Positions 1 to 5,754 of a DNA stretch of 6,776 bases are shown in pieces. The DNA lies in NCBI RefSeq assembly GCF_937949835.1, contig NZ_CALEDC010000036.1:1-6776 (forward strand), given 5' to 3'. The notes under the pieces were generated by a model, which was not told the DNA's origin, ran no database searches, and saw only the letters and a program-made list of their open reading frames with translations. This DNA is from an uncultured Campylobacter sp. GTDB taxonomy: Bacteria > Campylobacterota > Campylobacteria > Campylobacterales > Campylobacteraceae. A program made the position numbers and the translations under genes. The stretch's first letter is position 1, and each line of letters opens with the position of its first letter.

Positions 1-19
1 TCCAAATCGCTTTTTTCAT
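1..19 (-). CDS. Start of an unidentified minus-strand gene (partial, N-terminus only)
   Basis: An ATG on the minus strand at 17-19 is followed by codons reading M-K-K-A-I-W before the window ends. Just upstream (minus sense) lies AAGGA about seven bases before the ATG, an acceptable Shine-Dalgarno sequence, and a TAAAAT -10-like hexamer further up. A Met-Lys-Lys start is common for exported or membrane proteins, but six residues cannot identify a product. The call rests only on start codon, ribosome binding site and promoter-like spacing, so it is tentative. Confidence 0.45.
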
Positions 20-46
20 GATCTGATCCTTATTGAAAATTTTGCT

Positions 47-52
47 ATTTTA
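47..52 (-). promoter_or_regulatory. Candidate -10 element for the partial gene at 1-19
   Basis: On the minus strand this reads TAAAAT, one mismatch from TATAAT. It sits about 28 bases before the candidate ATG, which would give a leader of about 20 nt. Campylobacter sigma-70 promoters have a recognisable -10 and little or no -35, so no -35 is claimed. A 5-bp inverted repeat, TTACC (81-85) and GGTAA (91-95), lies upstream and could be an operator. In AT-rich DNA a chance match is quite possible. Confidence 0.3.
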
Positions 53-312
53 TGAAATACAGGCTTAAATTTAAAGTAATTTACCAAAACGGTAATACAA
101 ATAGCTGCAAGGGCGACAAATAATCGTAATTAAACAATAAGGCGGCGGTGAAATTTCGCAACCTTATGCGTCAAATTTTGCAGTGTGATGTGCTAAATTT
201 CACGATCTCACATGCCGCTAGTCAAATTTTCTCGGAGGCGGTTTGCGCGGCGTGCTAAATTTAACCTCGTTCGCGCACTTTATCCGTGCCCTAGTCTAAA
301 TTAAAATTTCAA

Positions 313-380
313 ACCCGCGGCGAAATTTCGTGATATGACGGCAAAGCGTCGCGGGTCGGCGATTTGTACGGCGCGACCGC
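313..380 (-). terminator. Possible 3' structure of the cstA-ybdD transcript (weak terminator candidate)
   Basis: Two alternative hairpins overlap here. Arms ACCCGCG (313-319) and CGCGGGT (350-356) are perfect complements. Arms GGTCGGC (354-360) and GCGCGACC (371-378) also pair with one bulged G, extending outward by GC pairs. CGAAATTTCG (321-330) is a perfect 10-bp palindrome and GACG/CGTC (337-340/347-350) forms a small hairpin inside the first pair. The position, 16 bases past the ybdD stop, suits a transcript end. There is no U-run after the stem in minus sense, so Rho-independent termination is doubtful. Confidence 0.3.
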
Positions 381-395
381 GCCCTTTCGCCGCTA

Positions 396-611
396 TCAGC
401 ACTTGACGTTTTTTGCCTTGCTATCTTGCATCGCGCGGAAAAATTCCGCCCTGCTTAGCGGGATTTCGTCCGGATGAGCGCTTCTGAAATGGCGTAGATA
501 GCCCTCGTAATCGCCGAGCCCGATGAGCGGCGCAAGTGCGGCATCCGCGCGCGCCAAAAACCTCGCCACGGCCTTCGGGGCTGCGAGCGGATTAAATTTA
601 AACTTTTTCAT
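396..611 (-). CDS. ybdD: YbdD/YjiX family small protein, partner of CstA
   Basis: This 71-residue protein belongs to the YbdD/YjiX (DUF466) family, usually 65-70 residues and usually encoded directly after a cstA or btsT transporter gene, exactly as here. The recognisable family core is GLGDYEGYLRHFRSAHPDE (residues 31-49), then PLSRAEFFRAMQDSK (51-65), ending in a C-terminal cysteine (71) as in other members. It has no signal peptide or membrane span and should be cytosolic. The N-terminal 25 residues are basic and alanine-rich. The ATG at 609-611 lies inside the end of cstA, overlapping it by 14 nt in another frame, and is preceded by AGGGGC about six bases upstream, so the two genes are probably translated together. 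The family is thought to be needed for, or to modulate, transport by its CstA-type partner; that is family knowledge, not visible here. Confidence 0.9.
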   Translation of the reverse strand: MKKFKFNPLAAPKAVARFLARADAALAPLIGLGDYEGYLRHFRSAHPDEIPLSRAEFFRAMQDSKAKNVKC

Positions 612-2679
612 AAACGCCCCTATCTACGTACTCGCTTTCTGCTAGCTTGAAATATCCATCGCTCGCGCCGCCCTTTGAAATTTTAAGGCACATTCGGATC
701 GTTTGGGCGATGACGATGATCGTAACGACGACGAAAAGAGCACATAGCACGGCGTCGATGACGTTATTTCTGATGATAGCCTGCGCCTTTTCGATCGCCG
801 CGGGATCGCTCAGGCCGGCGAGCTTGACGGCGGTATTTTGCGCGATAGCCACGTGGCTTACCGCGTCGTGCACGCGCTCGCCGTTAGCCGGCATCAGCTT
901 TAAGATCGCCGCATAAAGCGTGGTTATAAGCACCCAAATCGCAGGAGCGATCGTGACGAAGGCGTATTTTTGCTTGCCCATTTTAAAAAGCACCACCGTC
1001 GCAAGCAGCAGCGCGATGCCCGCGAGCATCTGATTGGACGCGCCGAAAAGCGGCCACAGCGTGTAAATTCCGCCCATAGGATCGGTAACGCCGCTGTAGA
1101 GCAGATAGCCCCAGCCCGCCACGCAGATCAGCGTCGCGATGATGCCGTAGAGGGAATTTTTAGTATCGGAGAATGGCTTATAGACGTTGCCTAAAATTTC
1201 TTGCACCATAAAGCGCCCGGTGCGCGTGCCCGCATCGACCGCGGTCAGAATAAACAGCGCCTCAAACAAAATCGCGAAATGGTACCAAAACGCCATCAGC
1301 TCCTTGCCGCCGATGATCTGATGCAGCAGCATCGTTAGTCCCATCGCAAAGGTAGGAGCGCCGCCCGTGCGGCTCATCATCGTGGTTTCGCCGACGTTTG
1401 AAGCCAAGGCACCGATCTGTTCGGGCGTGATACTAAATCCGATAGAGTTTATATACGTAGCGGCGCTTACCGCGTCTTTACCGAGTACCGCGGCTGGCGA
1501 GTTGATAGCGAAGTATTCGCCCGGGCTTAGGATGCACGCCGCTACGAGCGCCATTACGCCCACAAGGCTCTCCATAAGCATCGAACCGTAGCCGATGAAA
1601 AGAGCGTGGGTTTCGCGCTCCACCATCTTCGGCGTCGTACCGCTGGAGATCAGCGCATGAAAGCCCGAGATCGCGCCGCACGCGATCGTAATAAACAAAA
1701 ACGGAAATATCGGGCCCGCAAAAACGGGACCCGTGCCATCGATAAATTTCGTCGTAGCGGGCATTTTAAGCTCAGGCGCGACAAAGATTATCGCGACCGC
1801 CATGCCGATGATGACGCCGAGCTTAAGGAAGGTGCTTAGATAATCGCGCGGCGCGAGCAGCAGCCACACGGGCAAAATCGCCGCTACAAAGCCGTAGCCG
1901 ATCGTAAGAAGCGCGAGCGTCTCGCCCTTTAGCGAAAAAACGTCGTGCCAGTACGGATCGATCGAGACGTAATGCCCGCCCCAAAGCGCAAGCATCAGCA
2001 AAACAAAGCCGATGATCGATGCCTCGCTGACCTTGCCAGGGCGCAAGAACCTCATGTAAATTCCCATAAATATGGCGATAGGAATCGTCATCGCGATCGT
2101 AAAAAGCCCCCACGGCGAGTTCGCGAGCGCCTTTACGACGGCCATCGCCAAGATCGTTACGATGATCAGCATGATGAAAAAAATCCCGATCATCGCGATA
2201 CCGCCGGTGAGCTTGCCCATCTCATCTTTGATCATCTCGCCGAGGCTCTTGCCGCCGCGTCGCGTGGAGAGCACGAGCACGATGAAATCATGCACCGCGC
2301 CTGCGAGCACGACGCCTACCAAAAGCCAAATAGTGCCGGGCAGATAGCCCATCTGTGCGGCCACTACGGGACCTACGAGCGGTCCGGCGCCCGCGATAGC
2401 GGCGAAATGGTGCCCGAAAAGGACGTATTTGTTCGTAGGGACGTAATCGCGTCCGTCGTTTCGGATCACCGCAGGAGTTGCGCGGCGATCGTCCAGCTCA
2501 AAGACGCGATACGCGATAAAGCGCCCGTAGAAGGTGTATCCGATCAGATAGATGCACGCGCTGGCCACTACGAGCCAGACGGCGCTGATGCTCTCGCCTT
2601 TATTTAGCGCAAGTACGCCGAAACACCACGCCCCTATGACGGCGACCGCCGCCCAAAGGATCTTTTGCCAAAATTTCAT
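598..2679 (-). CDS. cstA: CstA family carbon-starvation transporter (pyruvate and/or peptide uptake)
   Basis: This is a 693-residue polytopic inner-membrane protein, close to the roughly 700 residues usual for CstA/BtsT. Conserved blocks include FGHHFAAIAGAGPLVGP (about residues 88-104), AGAVHDF (126-132), CGAISGFHALISSGTTPK (about 334-351), SRTGGAPTFAMG (about 436-447), TAVDAGTRTGRFM (about 479-491) and LWPLFGASNQMLAG (about 541-554). The first part matches the CstA domain and the last third the CstA_5TM domain. E. coli relatives take up pyruvate, and Campylobacter CstA has been linked to peptide use, so the substrate here is open. I start at ATG 2677-2679 because AAGGAG lies five bases upstream; a GTG at 2683-2685 would add two residues but overlaps that ribosome binding site. 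It is followed by ybdD in an overlapping arrangement. Its leader contains strong potential RNA structure. Confidence 0.96.
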   Translation of the reverse strand: MKFWQKILWAAVAVIGAWCFGVLALNKGESISAVWLVVASACIYLIGYTFYGRFIAYRVFELDDRRATPAVIRNDGRDYVPTNKYVLFGHHFAAIAGAGPLVGPVVAAQMGYLPGTIWLLVGVVLAGAVHDFIVLVLSTRRGGKSLGEMIKDEMGKLTGGIAMIGIFFIMLIIVTILAMAVVKALANSPWGLFTIAMTIPIAIFMGIYMRFLRPGKVSEASIIGFVLLMLALWGGHYVSIDPYWHDVFSLKGETLALLTIGYGFVAAILPVWLLLAPRDYLSTFLKLGVIIGMAVAIIFVAPELKMPATTKFIDGTGPVFAGPIFPFLFITIACGAISGFHALISSGTTPKMVERETHALFIGYGSMLMESLVGVMALVAACILSPGEYFAINSPAAVLGKDAVSAATYINSIGFSITPEQIGALASNVGETTMMSRTGGAPTFAMGLTMLLHQIIGGKELMAFWYHFAILFEALFILTAVDAGTRTGRFMVQEILGNVYKPFSDTKNSLYGIIATLICVAGWGYLLYSGVTDPMGGIYTLWPLFGASNQMLAGIALLLATVVLFKMGKQKYAFVTIAPAIWVLITTLYAAILKLMPANGERVHDAVSHVAIAQNTAVKLAGLSDPAAIEKAQAIIRNNVIDAVLCALFVVVTIIVIAQTIRMCLKISKGGASDGYFKLAESEYVDRGVYEKV

Positions 2680-2684
2680 GCTCA

Positions 2685-2690
2685 CTCCTT
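2685..2690 (-). promoter_or_regulatory. cstA ribosome binding site that decides the start
   Basis: In minus sense this reads AAGGAG, with five bases before ATG 2677-2679. The alternative GTG (2683-2685) shares bases with it and would have no other Shine-Dalgarno sequence. The ATG is therefore the better start. Confidence 0.8.
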
Positions 2691-2710
2691 AAAGCTTAGC
2701 GAGCAGCTTT
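2691..2710 (-). promoter_or_regulatory. Short hairpin abutting the cstA ribosome binding site
   Basis: AAAGCT (2691-2696) and AGCTTT (2705-2710) are perfect 6-bp inverted arms with an 8-nt loop. In minus-strand RNA the stem ends directly before the AAGGAG of cstA. The arm at 2705-2710 is also part of the longer hairpin at 2701-2760, so the two structures exclude each other. That is the layout expected of a translational switch, but a switching function is inference only. Confidence 0.4.
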
Positions 2711-2760
2711 GGCGCAATTTGTCGTTTAACAAAACGGCTTGCGCCTTTAAAGCTGGGCTC
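2701..2760 (-). promoter_or_regulatory. Long hairpin in the cstA leader
   Basis: Nearly the whole 60-bp stretch folds on itself. From outside to inside (plus-strand letters) the pairs are GAGC 2701-2704 with GCTC 2757-2760, AGCTTT 2705-2710 with AAAGCT 2749-2754, GGCGCAA 2711-2717 with TTGCGCC 2739-2745, and GTCGTTT 2721-2727 with AAACGGC 2732-2738, closing a 4-base loop. This is 24 positions with only short bulges (GG, TTT, TTT). As minus-strand RNA one inner position is a C-A mismatch; as plus-strand RNA it is a G-U pair. The hairpin ends 10 bases before the cstA ribosome binding site, with no U-run after it. A leader regulatory element or regulator site is likely, but the ligand is unknown. 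Confidence 0.55.
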
Positions 2761-2781
2761 GTTAAATAAAATTTAGTGCGT

Positions 2782-2787
2782 ATTTTA
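2782..2787 (-). promoter_or_regulatory. Candidate -10 element for cstA-ybdD
   Basis: In minus sense this reads TAAAAT, preceded by GA, one mismatch from TATAAT. A start about seven bases on, near 2775, would give a leader of about 95 nt that includes the whole 2701-2760 hairpin. Other AT-rich hexamers nearby (for example around 2796-2802) could serve instead. Confidence 0.3.
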
Positions 2788-2826
2788 TCGGCGTTTTTAT
2801 AATTTAAAGCTGAATCGCGAAATTAA

Positions 2827-2858
2827 AAAGAGCTCTTTCGGCGTTTAAATTTAACGCC
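2827..2858. repeat. Palindromes in the divergent control region, possible operator sites
   Basis: AAAGAGCTCTTT (2827-2838) is a perfect 12-bp palindrome. Immediately after it, GGCGTT (2840-2845) and AACGCC (2853-2858) form a 6-bp inverted repeat around TAAATTT. The half TCGGCGTTT (2838-2846) also occurs at 2788-2796. They lie upstream of the candidate cstA promoter, where dimeric regulators often bind. No regulator family can be assigned from sequence. Confidence 0.35.
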
Positions 2859-2986
2859 TAAATTTTGAATTTCAAATTTAAATAGACGGCTTGGCGGCGC
2901 ACAAAATTTTAACATTTAATCGCCCAAATTTAGCTCCGCAGCTCTTAGCCGTTACGGAATTTATCGCGGTTTAAGAAATCAAGCGA

Positions 2987-2992
2987 TAAAAT
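2987..2992 (+). promoter_or_regulatory. Candidate -10 element for the transport operon
   Basis: TAAAAT is one mismatch from the -10 consensus and is followed five bases later by the Fur-box candidate, which would then cover the transcription start near 2999. No -35 is evident, as is usual in Campylobacter. An alternative AT-rich -10 (TAATAA, 3017-3022) lies downstream and would also be blocked by a bound repressor. Confidence 0.35.
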
Positions 2993-2996
2993 CCCA

Positions 2997-3011
2997 TGAT
3001 AACGATTTTAA
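2997..3011 (+). promoter_or_regulatory. Candidate Fur box
   Basis: TGATAACGATTTTAA matches the 7-1-7 Fur consensus TGATAATNATTATCA at 11 of 14 defined positions, with a perfect left half-site core (TGATAA). It sits between the best -10 candidate and the ribosome binding site of the first ORF of an iron/haem-type ABC operon, a typical place for iron-dependent repression. The right half is weaker, and AT-rich background raises the chance of coincidence. Confidence 0.45.
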
Positions 3012-3039
3012 TTTCTTAATAAAAATCGCGAATACTTTT

Positions 3040-3045
3040 AGGAGG
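3040..3045 (+). promoter_or_regulatory. Consensus Shine-Dalgarno of the 62-codon ORF
   Basis: AGGAGG with a six-base spacer before ATG 3052-3054 is the best ribosome binding site in the window. The following permease start has only a poor GGTGGG two bases upstream. Ribosomes therefore probably enter the operon here. Confidence 0.7.
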
Positions 3046-3051
3046 AAATTT

Positions 3052-3240
3052 ATGCCGGATCAGGTGTGCGGCTACGTACTTTTTCGTGCTGATATCAAAA
3101 GCTACGCAAATCGTAAAAACGACGATGCGAGCCGCGAGAATTTCATAAATTCCGCGCGCATAAATTCCCGATACCGTTTAAATTTTAAAAATATCCGCCG
3201 CGACGAAATCTGCGCGTATAGTTCGCCTGGTGGGCTATGA
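3052..3240 (+). CDS. Unrecognised 62-aa leader ORF, translationally coupled to the permease
   Basis: I do not recognise this protein. It is hydrophilic and arginine/asparagine-rich, has no signal peptide or membrane span, and has two cysteines (residues 6 and 55). It begins at an ATG with a consensus AGGAGG six bases upstream and ends in a TGA that overlaps the permease ATG as ATGA (3237-3240), the same coupling used further down the operon. That argues that it is translated. Against a selected protein, the segment around residues 40-50 (RYRLNFKN) reads like translated AT-rich spacer, and residues 32-41 contain a small in-frame tandem duplication (INSAR then INSRY). It could be a genuine small protein, a leader whose translation feeds the permease start, or a remnant of a lost gene. 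Confidence refers to translation, not function. Confidence 0.5.
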   Translation: MPDQVCGYVLFRADIKSYANRKNDDASRENFINSARINSRYRLNFKNIRRDEICAYSSPGGL

Positions 3241-4205
3241 GCTTTAAATTTTATCTCTTTCTAATCGCAGCTTTCGTCTTGCTTGCTTTAGTAGCCATAA
3301 GTAGCGGCGGAGCGAGCATTTCGCTAGGCGACATCGTAAAATTTTTCACCTTCGGCGAGATAGACGAGACCAAGCAGCTCATCTTGCTGCAAATGCGCCT
3401 GCCGCGCCTAGTAATGGGCATCTTAGTGGGCGCGCTGCTGGCAACTTCGGGCGTGGTAGTGCAAAGCGTGTTTTTAAACCCGCTCGCAGACCCATACATC
3501 ATCGGCATCGCCTCGGCAGCGACTTTCGGCGCGGTCATAGCCTATCTGCTGGGGCTTAGCGACGTTTTTTACGGAATTTTCGCGTTTTTAAGCGCAAGCG
3601 CGCTGTCGATCGTGATCTTTAAGCTCGCCGCTCACACCCGCTCGATCTCGACGCTACTGATCGTAGGTATCGCCGTATCGTCGTTTTTGGGCGCATTTAC
3701 CTCCTTTGCGGTCTATCTTATCGGAGAGGATAGCTTTAGGATTACGGCGTGGATGATGGGCTATCTAGGCGGGGCGAATTGGCAAAAGATCGCGCTTTTG
3801 CTACCGCCGCTGCTGTTTTGCATGGCGTATTTTTACGCGAAGCGTCACGAGCTAAATATCATCTTAAACGGCGACGAGGAGGCGAAATCGCTGGGACTCA
3901 ACGTCGAGAAGTCCAAAAAGAGCCTACTCATCGTCTCCTCGCTCATCATCGGCTTTTCGGTCGCGTTTACGGGGATGATAGGCTTTGTGGGGCTCATCAT
4001 CCCGCATACCTTGCGTATGGCGCTTCGCACGTCTAGCAACGCCGTGCTGATCCCCGCTAGCGCGCTTACCGGCGGAGTTTTTTTGGTTTTTTGCGACGTA
4101 ATCGCTAAAAACGCCCTCTCGCCGGTAGAAATTCCGATCGGCGTGGTGACCTCCTTTTTCGGCGCGCCCTTTTTTCTATACCTCGCGTTTAGGAAGCATG
4201 CATGA
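3237..4205 (+). CDS. FecCD/BtuC-family ABC transporter permease (iron/haem/corrinoid type)
   Basis: A 322-residue inner-membrane protein of the FecCD family, which forms a homodimeric channel of about ten spans per subunit for haem, ferric siderophores or cobalamin. Family landmarks are MRLPRLVMG (53-61), SGVVVQSVFLNPLADPYIIG (71-90), the cytoplasmic coupling region NGDEEAKSLGLNVEKSK (211-227) that contacts the ATPase, GMIGFVGLIIPHTLRM (246-261) and the C-terminal EIPIGVVTSFFGAPFFLYL (298-316). Length is normal for the family. The ATG at 3237 overlaps the preceding ORF's TGA and starts directly before the first hydrophobic helix (residues 5-21). The gene ends in another ATGA overlap with the ATPase gene. 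The family call is firm; the ligand cannot be read from the permease. Confidence 0.95.
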   Translation: MSFKFYLFLIAAFVLLALVAISSGGASISLGDIVKFFTFGEIDETKQLILLQMRLPRLVMGILVGALLATSGVVVQSVFLNPLADPYIIGIASAATFGAVIAYLLGLSDVFYGIFAFLSASALSIVIFKLAAHTRSISTLLIVGIAVSSFLGAFTSFAVYLIGEDSFRITAWMMGYLGGANWQKIALLLPPLLFCMAYFYAKRHELNIILNGDEEAKSLGLNVEKSKKSLLIVSSLIIGFSVAFTGMIGFVGLIIPHTLRMALRTSSNAVLIPASALTGGVFLVFCDVIAKNALSPVEIPIGVVTSFFGAPFFLYLAFRKHA

Positions 4206-4975
4206 AAATTTCGGCGCTAAACTTCAGCTACGGCAAGCGGGCGATTCTGCGAGGCATAGAGTTAAATTTAAAACGGGGGAAATTTTACGGGATTTTGGGT
4301 CCTAACGGCTGCGGCAAGAGCACCTTGCTAAAAAACATATTGCAAATTTTAAAGCCCGCAAGCGGGATCATCGAAATAAACGGCAAAAAAGCAAGCGAAT
4401 ATAGCCTCAAAGAGCTTGCCGCGCTCATCGGCTTCGTGCCGCAAAAAACAGCCCTCGCAGCCGCGCTGAACGTGAATGAAATTTTACTTGCGGGCAGGTT
4501 TTGCCGCCTAAAAAGCGCATTTAGCGGCTACGATGCGAGCGATCACGCTAAAGTGGAGCAAATGGCAGAGCTTTTGGACGTGAAAAAATTCCTAGAGCGT
4601 AGCGCATTTGAGCTAAGCGGCGGGGAGTTCGGACGCGTGTTGCTTGCTAGAGCGCTCGTCAGCGAGCCTGAAATTTTACTGCTCGATGAGCCCACGGGCG
4701 CGCTTGATATAAACTACGCGATCGAAGCGATGAGGATATGCGAAAATTTAACCAAAACGCTAAATTTAACGAGCGTCATCGTGCTGCACGATCTAAATTT
4801 AGCCTCGCTGTTTTGCGATGAAATTTTTATGCTAAAAGATGGCGTAGTGAGGTATCGCGGCAGTGCGAGCGAGCTTTTTACGCCGCAGATCATAAAAGAA
4901 ATTTACGGCTTTGAAGCCTTAATAGTAGAAGAAAACGGGGTAAAGTTTATACTACCCAAAAAGGAGAAATTATGA
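4202..4975 (+). CDS. ABC transporter ATP-binding protein (FecE/BtuD/HmuV type)
   Basis: A 257-residue cytosolic ATPase that powers the permease encoded just upstream. All motifs are present: Walker A GPNGCGKST (33-41), Q-loop glutamine in FVPQK (Q81), signature LSGGE (138-142, followed by F where Q is commonest), Walker B ILLLDEPT (158-165) and switch histidine in VLHDLN (H196). Spacing and the ending IKEIYGFEA (231-239) are typical of ATPases serving iron-siderophore, haem and vitamin B12 importers. The start overlaps the permease stop (ATGA, 4202-4205) and the stop overlaps the start of the binding-protein gene (ATGA, 4972-4975), so the three are almost certainly co-translated subunits of one importer. 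All catalytic motifs are intact. Confidence 0.95.
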   Translation: MKISALNFSYGKRAILRGIELNLKRGKFYGILGPNGCGKSTLLKNILQILKPASGIIEINGKKASEYSLKELAALIGFVPQKTALAAALNVNEILLAGRFCRLKSAFSGYDASDHAKVEQMAELLDVKKFLERSAFELSGGEFGRVLLARALVSEPEILLLDEPTGALDINYAIEAMRICENLTKTLNLTSVIVLHDLNLASLFCDEIFMLKDGVVRYRGSASELFTPQIIKEIYGFEALIVEENGVKFILPKKEKL

Positions 4976-5754
4976 AAAAAATTCTTATAGCTTTGCTCTC
5001 GGCGAGCTTTGTATTCGCCAAAGGTCTAGTCGTACTTGATCCCGCCGCGGTCGAGATCATCTACGCCTTAGGCGCGCAAGATCAGATCGCTGCGATCGCC
5101 ACCACTTCGATGAGCAAGATCCGCCCGGAGGCAGAAACCGCGAAACTACCGAGCGTAGGCACCTACGTCAAGCCGAATATGGAAAAGATCGTCGAGCTTA
5201 AGCCCGATCTGGTTATTACGAGCTTCCACTCCGCAGGCGTTAGCGAGAATCTGCAAAAGCTGGGACTTAAGAGCCTTGCGATGGATGCAAACTCCACCGC
5301 AGATATCTGCCAAAACGTAAAGAAGGTCGCGGCGATCGTAAAAAAAGAGAGCGAGGCGGATAAAATTTGCGCGCAGATGGATGGAATTTTTGCAGACAAA
5401 CCCGCTCTTCGCGGCAAAAAAGTAGCGCTATTTTTCGGCTCAAACGCCACTATGGCCTTTAACGACAAAACCCTAGTAGGCGATATTTTCGCTCGCCTAG
5501 GCGCCAAAAATATCGCAGACGGCCTAAAAGGCAGCACGCCTTCGGTATCTGCAGAATACATCTTGGAGCAAAACCCCGATATTATGGTTATCGTAGGCGG
5601 CGAGACGGAGGATTTTTTAAAGGCAAATCCGATCCTTAGAAATACCAAAGCGGTAAAATCGGGCAAAATTTTAAAGGCCCCGACGCTCATCTTGCGCGGA
5701 AGCCCGCAGATCGGCAAGACGGTGGATGAAATTTACGCGGAGGCAACGAAATAG
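4972..5754 (+). CDS. Periplasmic class III substrate-binding protein of the ABC importer
   Basis: A 260-residue protein that should capture the ligand in the periplasm and deliver it to the permease. Residues 1-16 form a classic signal peptide (MKK, hydrophobic core, cleavage after VFA); no lipobox cysteine is present, so it is soluble rather than a lipoprotein. The first lobe includes LGAQDQIAAIATTS (33-46), LPSVGTYVKPNMEKI (59-73) and the family hallmark LKPDLVITS (76-84). A long helix around 108-140 joins it to a second lobe with QNPDIMVIVGG (200-210). This is the BtuF/HmuT/FepB fold class. Tyr65, after SVG, is close to but one residue off where haem-binding HmuT/ShuT proteins carry their tyrosine ligand, so haem is plausible but unproven. 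AAGGAG (4961-4966) precedes the ATG by five bases. Ligand alternatives are corrinoid or ferric siderophore. Confidence 0.93.
   Translation: MKKILIALLSASFVFAKGLVVLDPAAVEIIYALGAQDQIAAIATTSMSKIRPEAETAKLPSVGTYVKPNMEKIVELKPDLVITSFHSAGVSENLQKLGLKSLAMDANSTADICQNVKKVAAIVKKESEADKICAQMDGIFADKPALRGKKVALFFGSNATMAFNDKTLVGDIFARLGAKNIADGLKGSTPSVSAEYILEQNPDIMVIVGGETEDFLKANPILRNTKAVKSGKILKAPTLILRGSPQIGKTVDEIYAEATK

Larger units (their letters stand above)
20..395. other. Intergenic region downstream of ybdD, no gene seen
   Basis: No ORF here has a convincing start, ribosome binding site or recognisable protein on either strand. The stretch is rich in AAATTT words. It has loose internal direct repeats: GTCAAATTTT at 170-179 and 221-230, GTGCTAAATTT at 190-200 and 252-262, and GCGGYGAAATTTCG at 144-157 and 317-330. 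The end nearest ybdD (313-380) holds inverted repeats that could form 3' structures on the cstA-ybdD transcript. The other end holds the candidate promoter of the partial gene. No T-tract terminator was found. Confidence 0.6.

Noticed and set aside
116..135. Second Fur-box-like stretch (AAATAATCGTAATTA)
   Set aside because: Only about 9 of 14 consensus positions match, which is near the expectation for AT-rich spacer DNA.
186..207. CRP-like TGTGA...TCAC motif
   Set aside because: The spacing is wrong for CRP (TGTGA-N6-TCACA), Campylobacter lacks a classical CRP, and no promoter lies at a suitable distance.
1945..2607. 220-codon plus-strand ORF opposite cstA
   Set aside because: It lies wholly antisense to a well-conserved transporter, is rich in Arg, His and Asp as expected of a shadow frame, and matches no family that I recognise.
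2683..2685. GTG start for cstA
   Set aside because: It overlaps the AAGGAG ribosome binding site, whereas ATG 2677-2679 has normal spacing.
3041..3240. Cobalamin riboswitch ahead of the importer
   Set aside because: The transporter class made this worth checking, but I could not see the conserved B12-box or the surrounding core, and the stretch is an open reading frame with a strong ribosome binding site.
5163..5717. 184-codon minus-strand ORF opposite the binding-protein gene
   Set aside because: It is antisense to a clear class III binding protein and has a low-complexity shadow composition (Ser, Phe, Ala).
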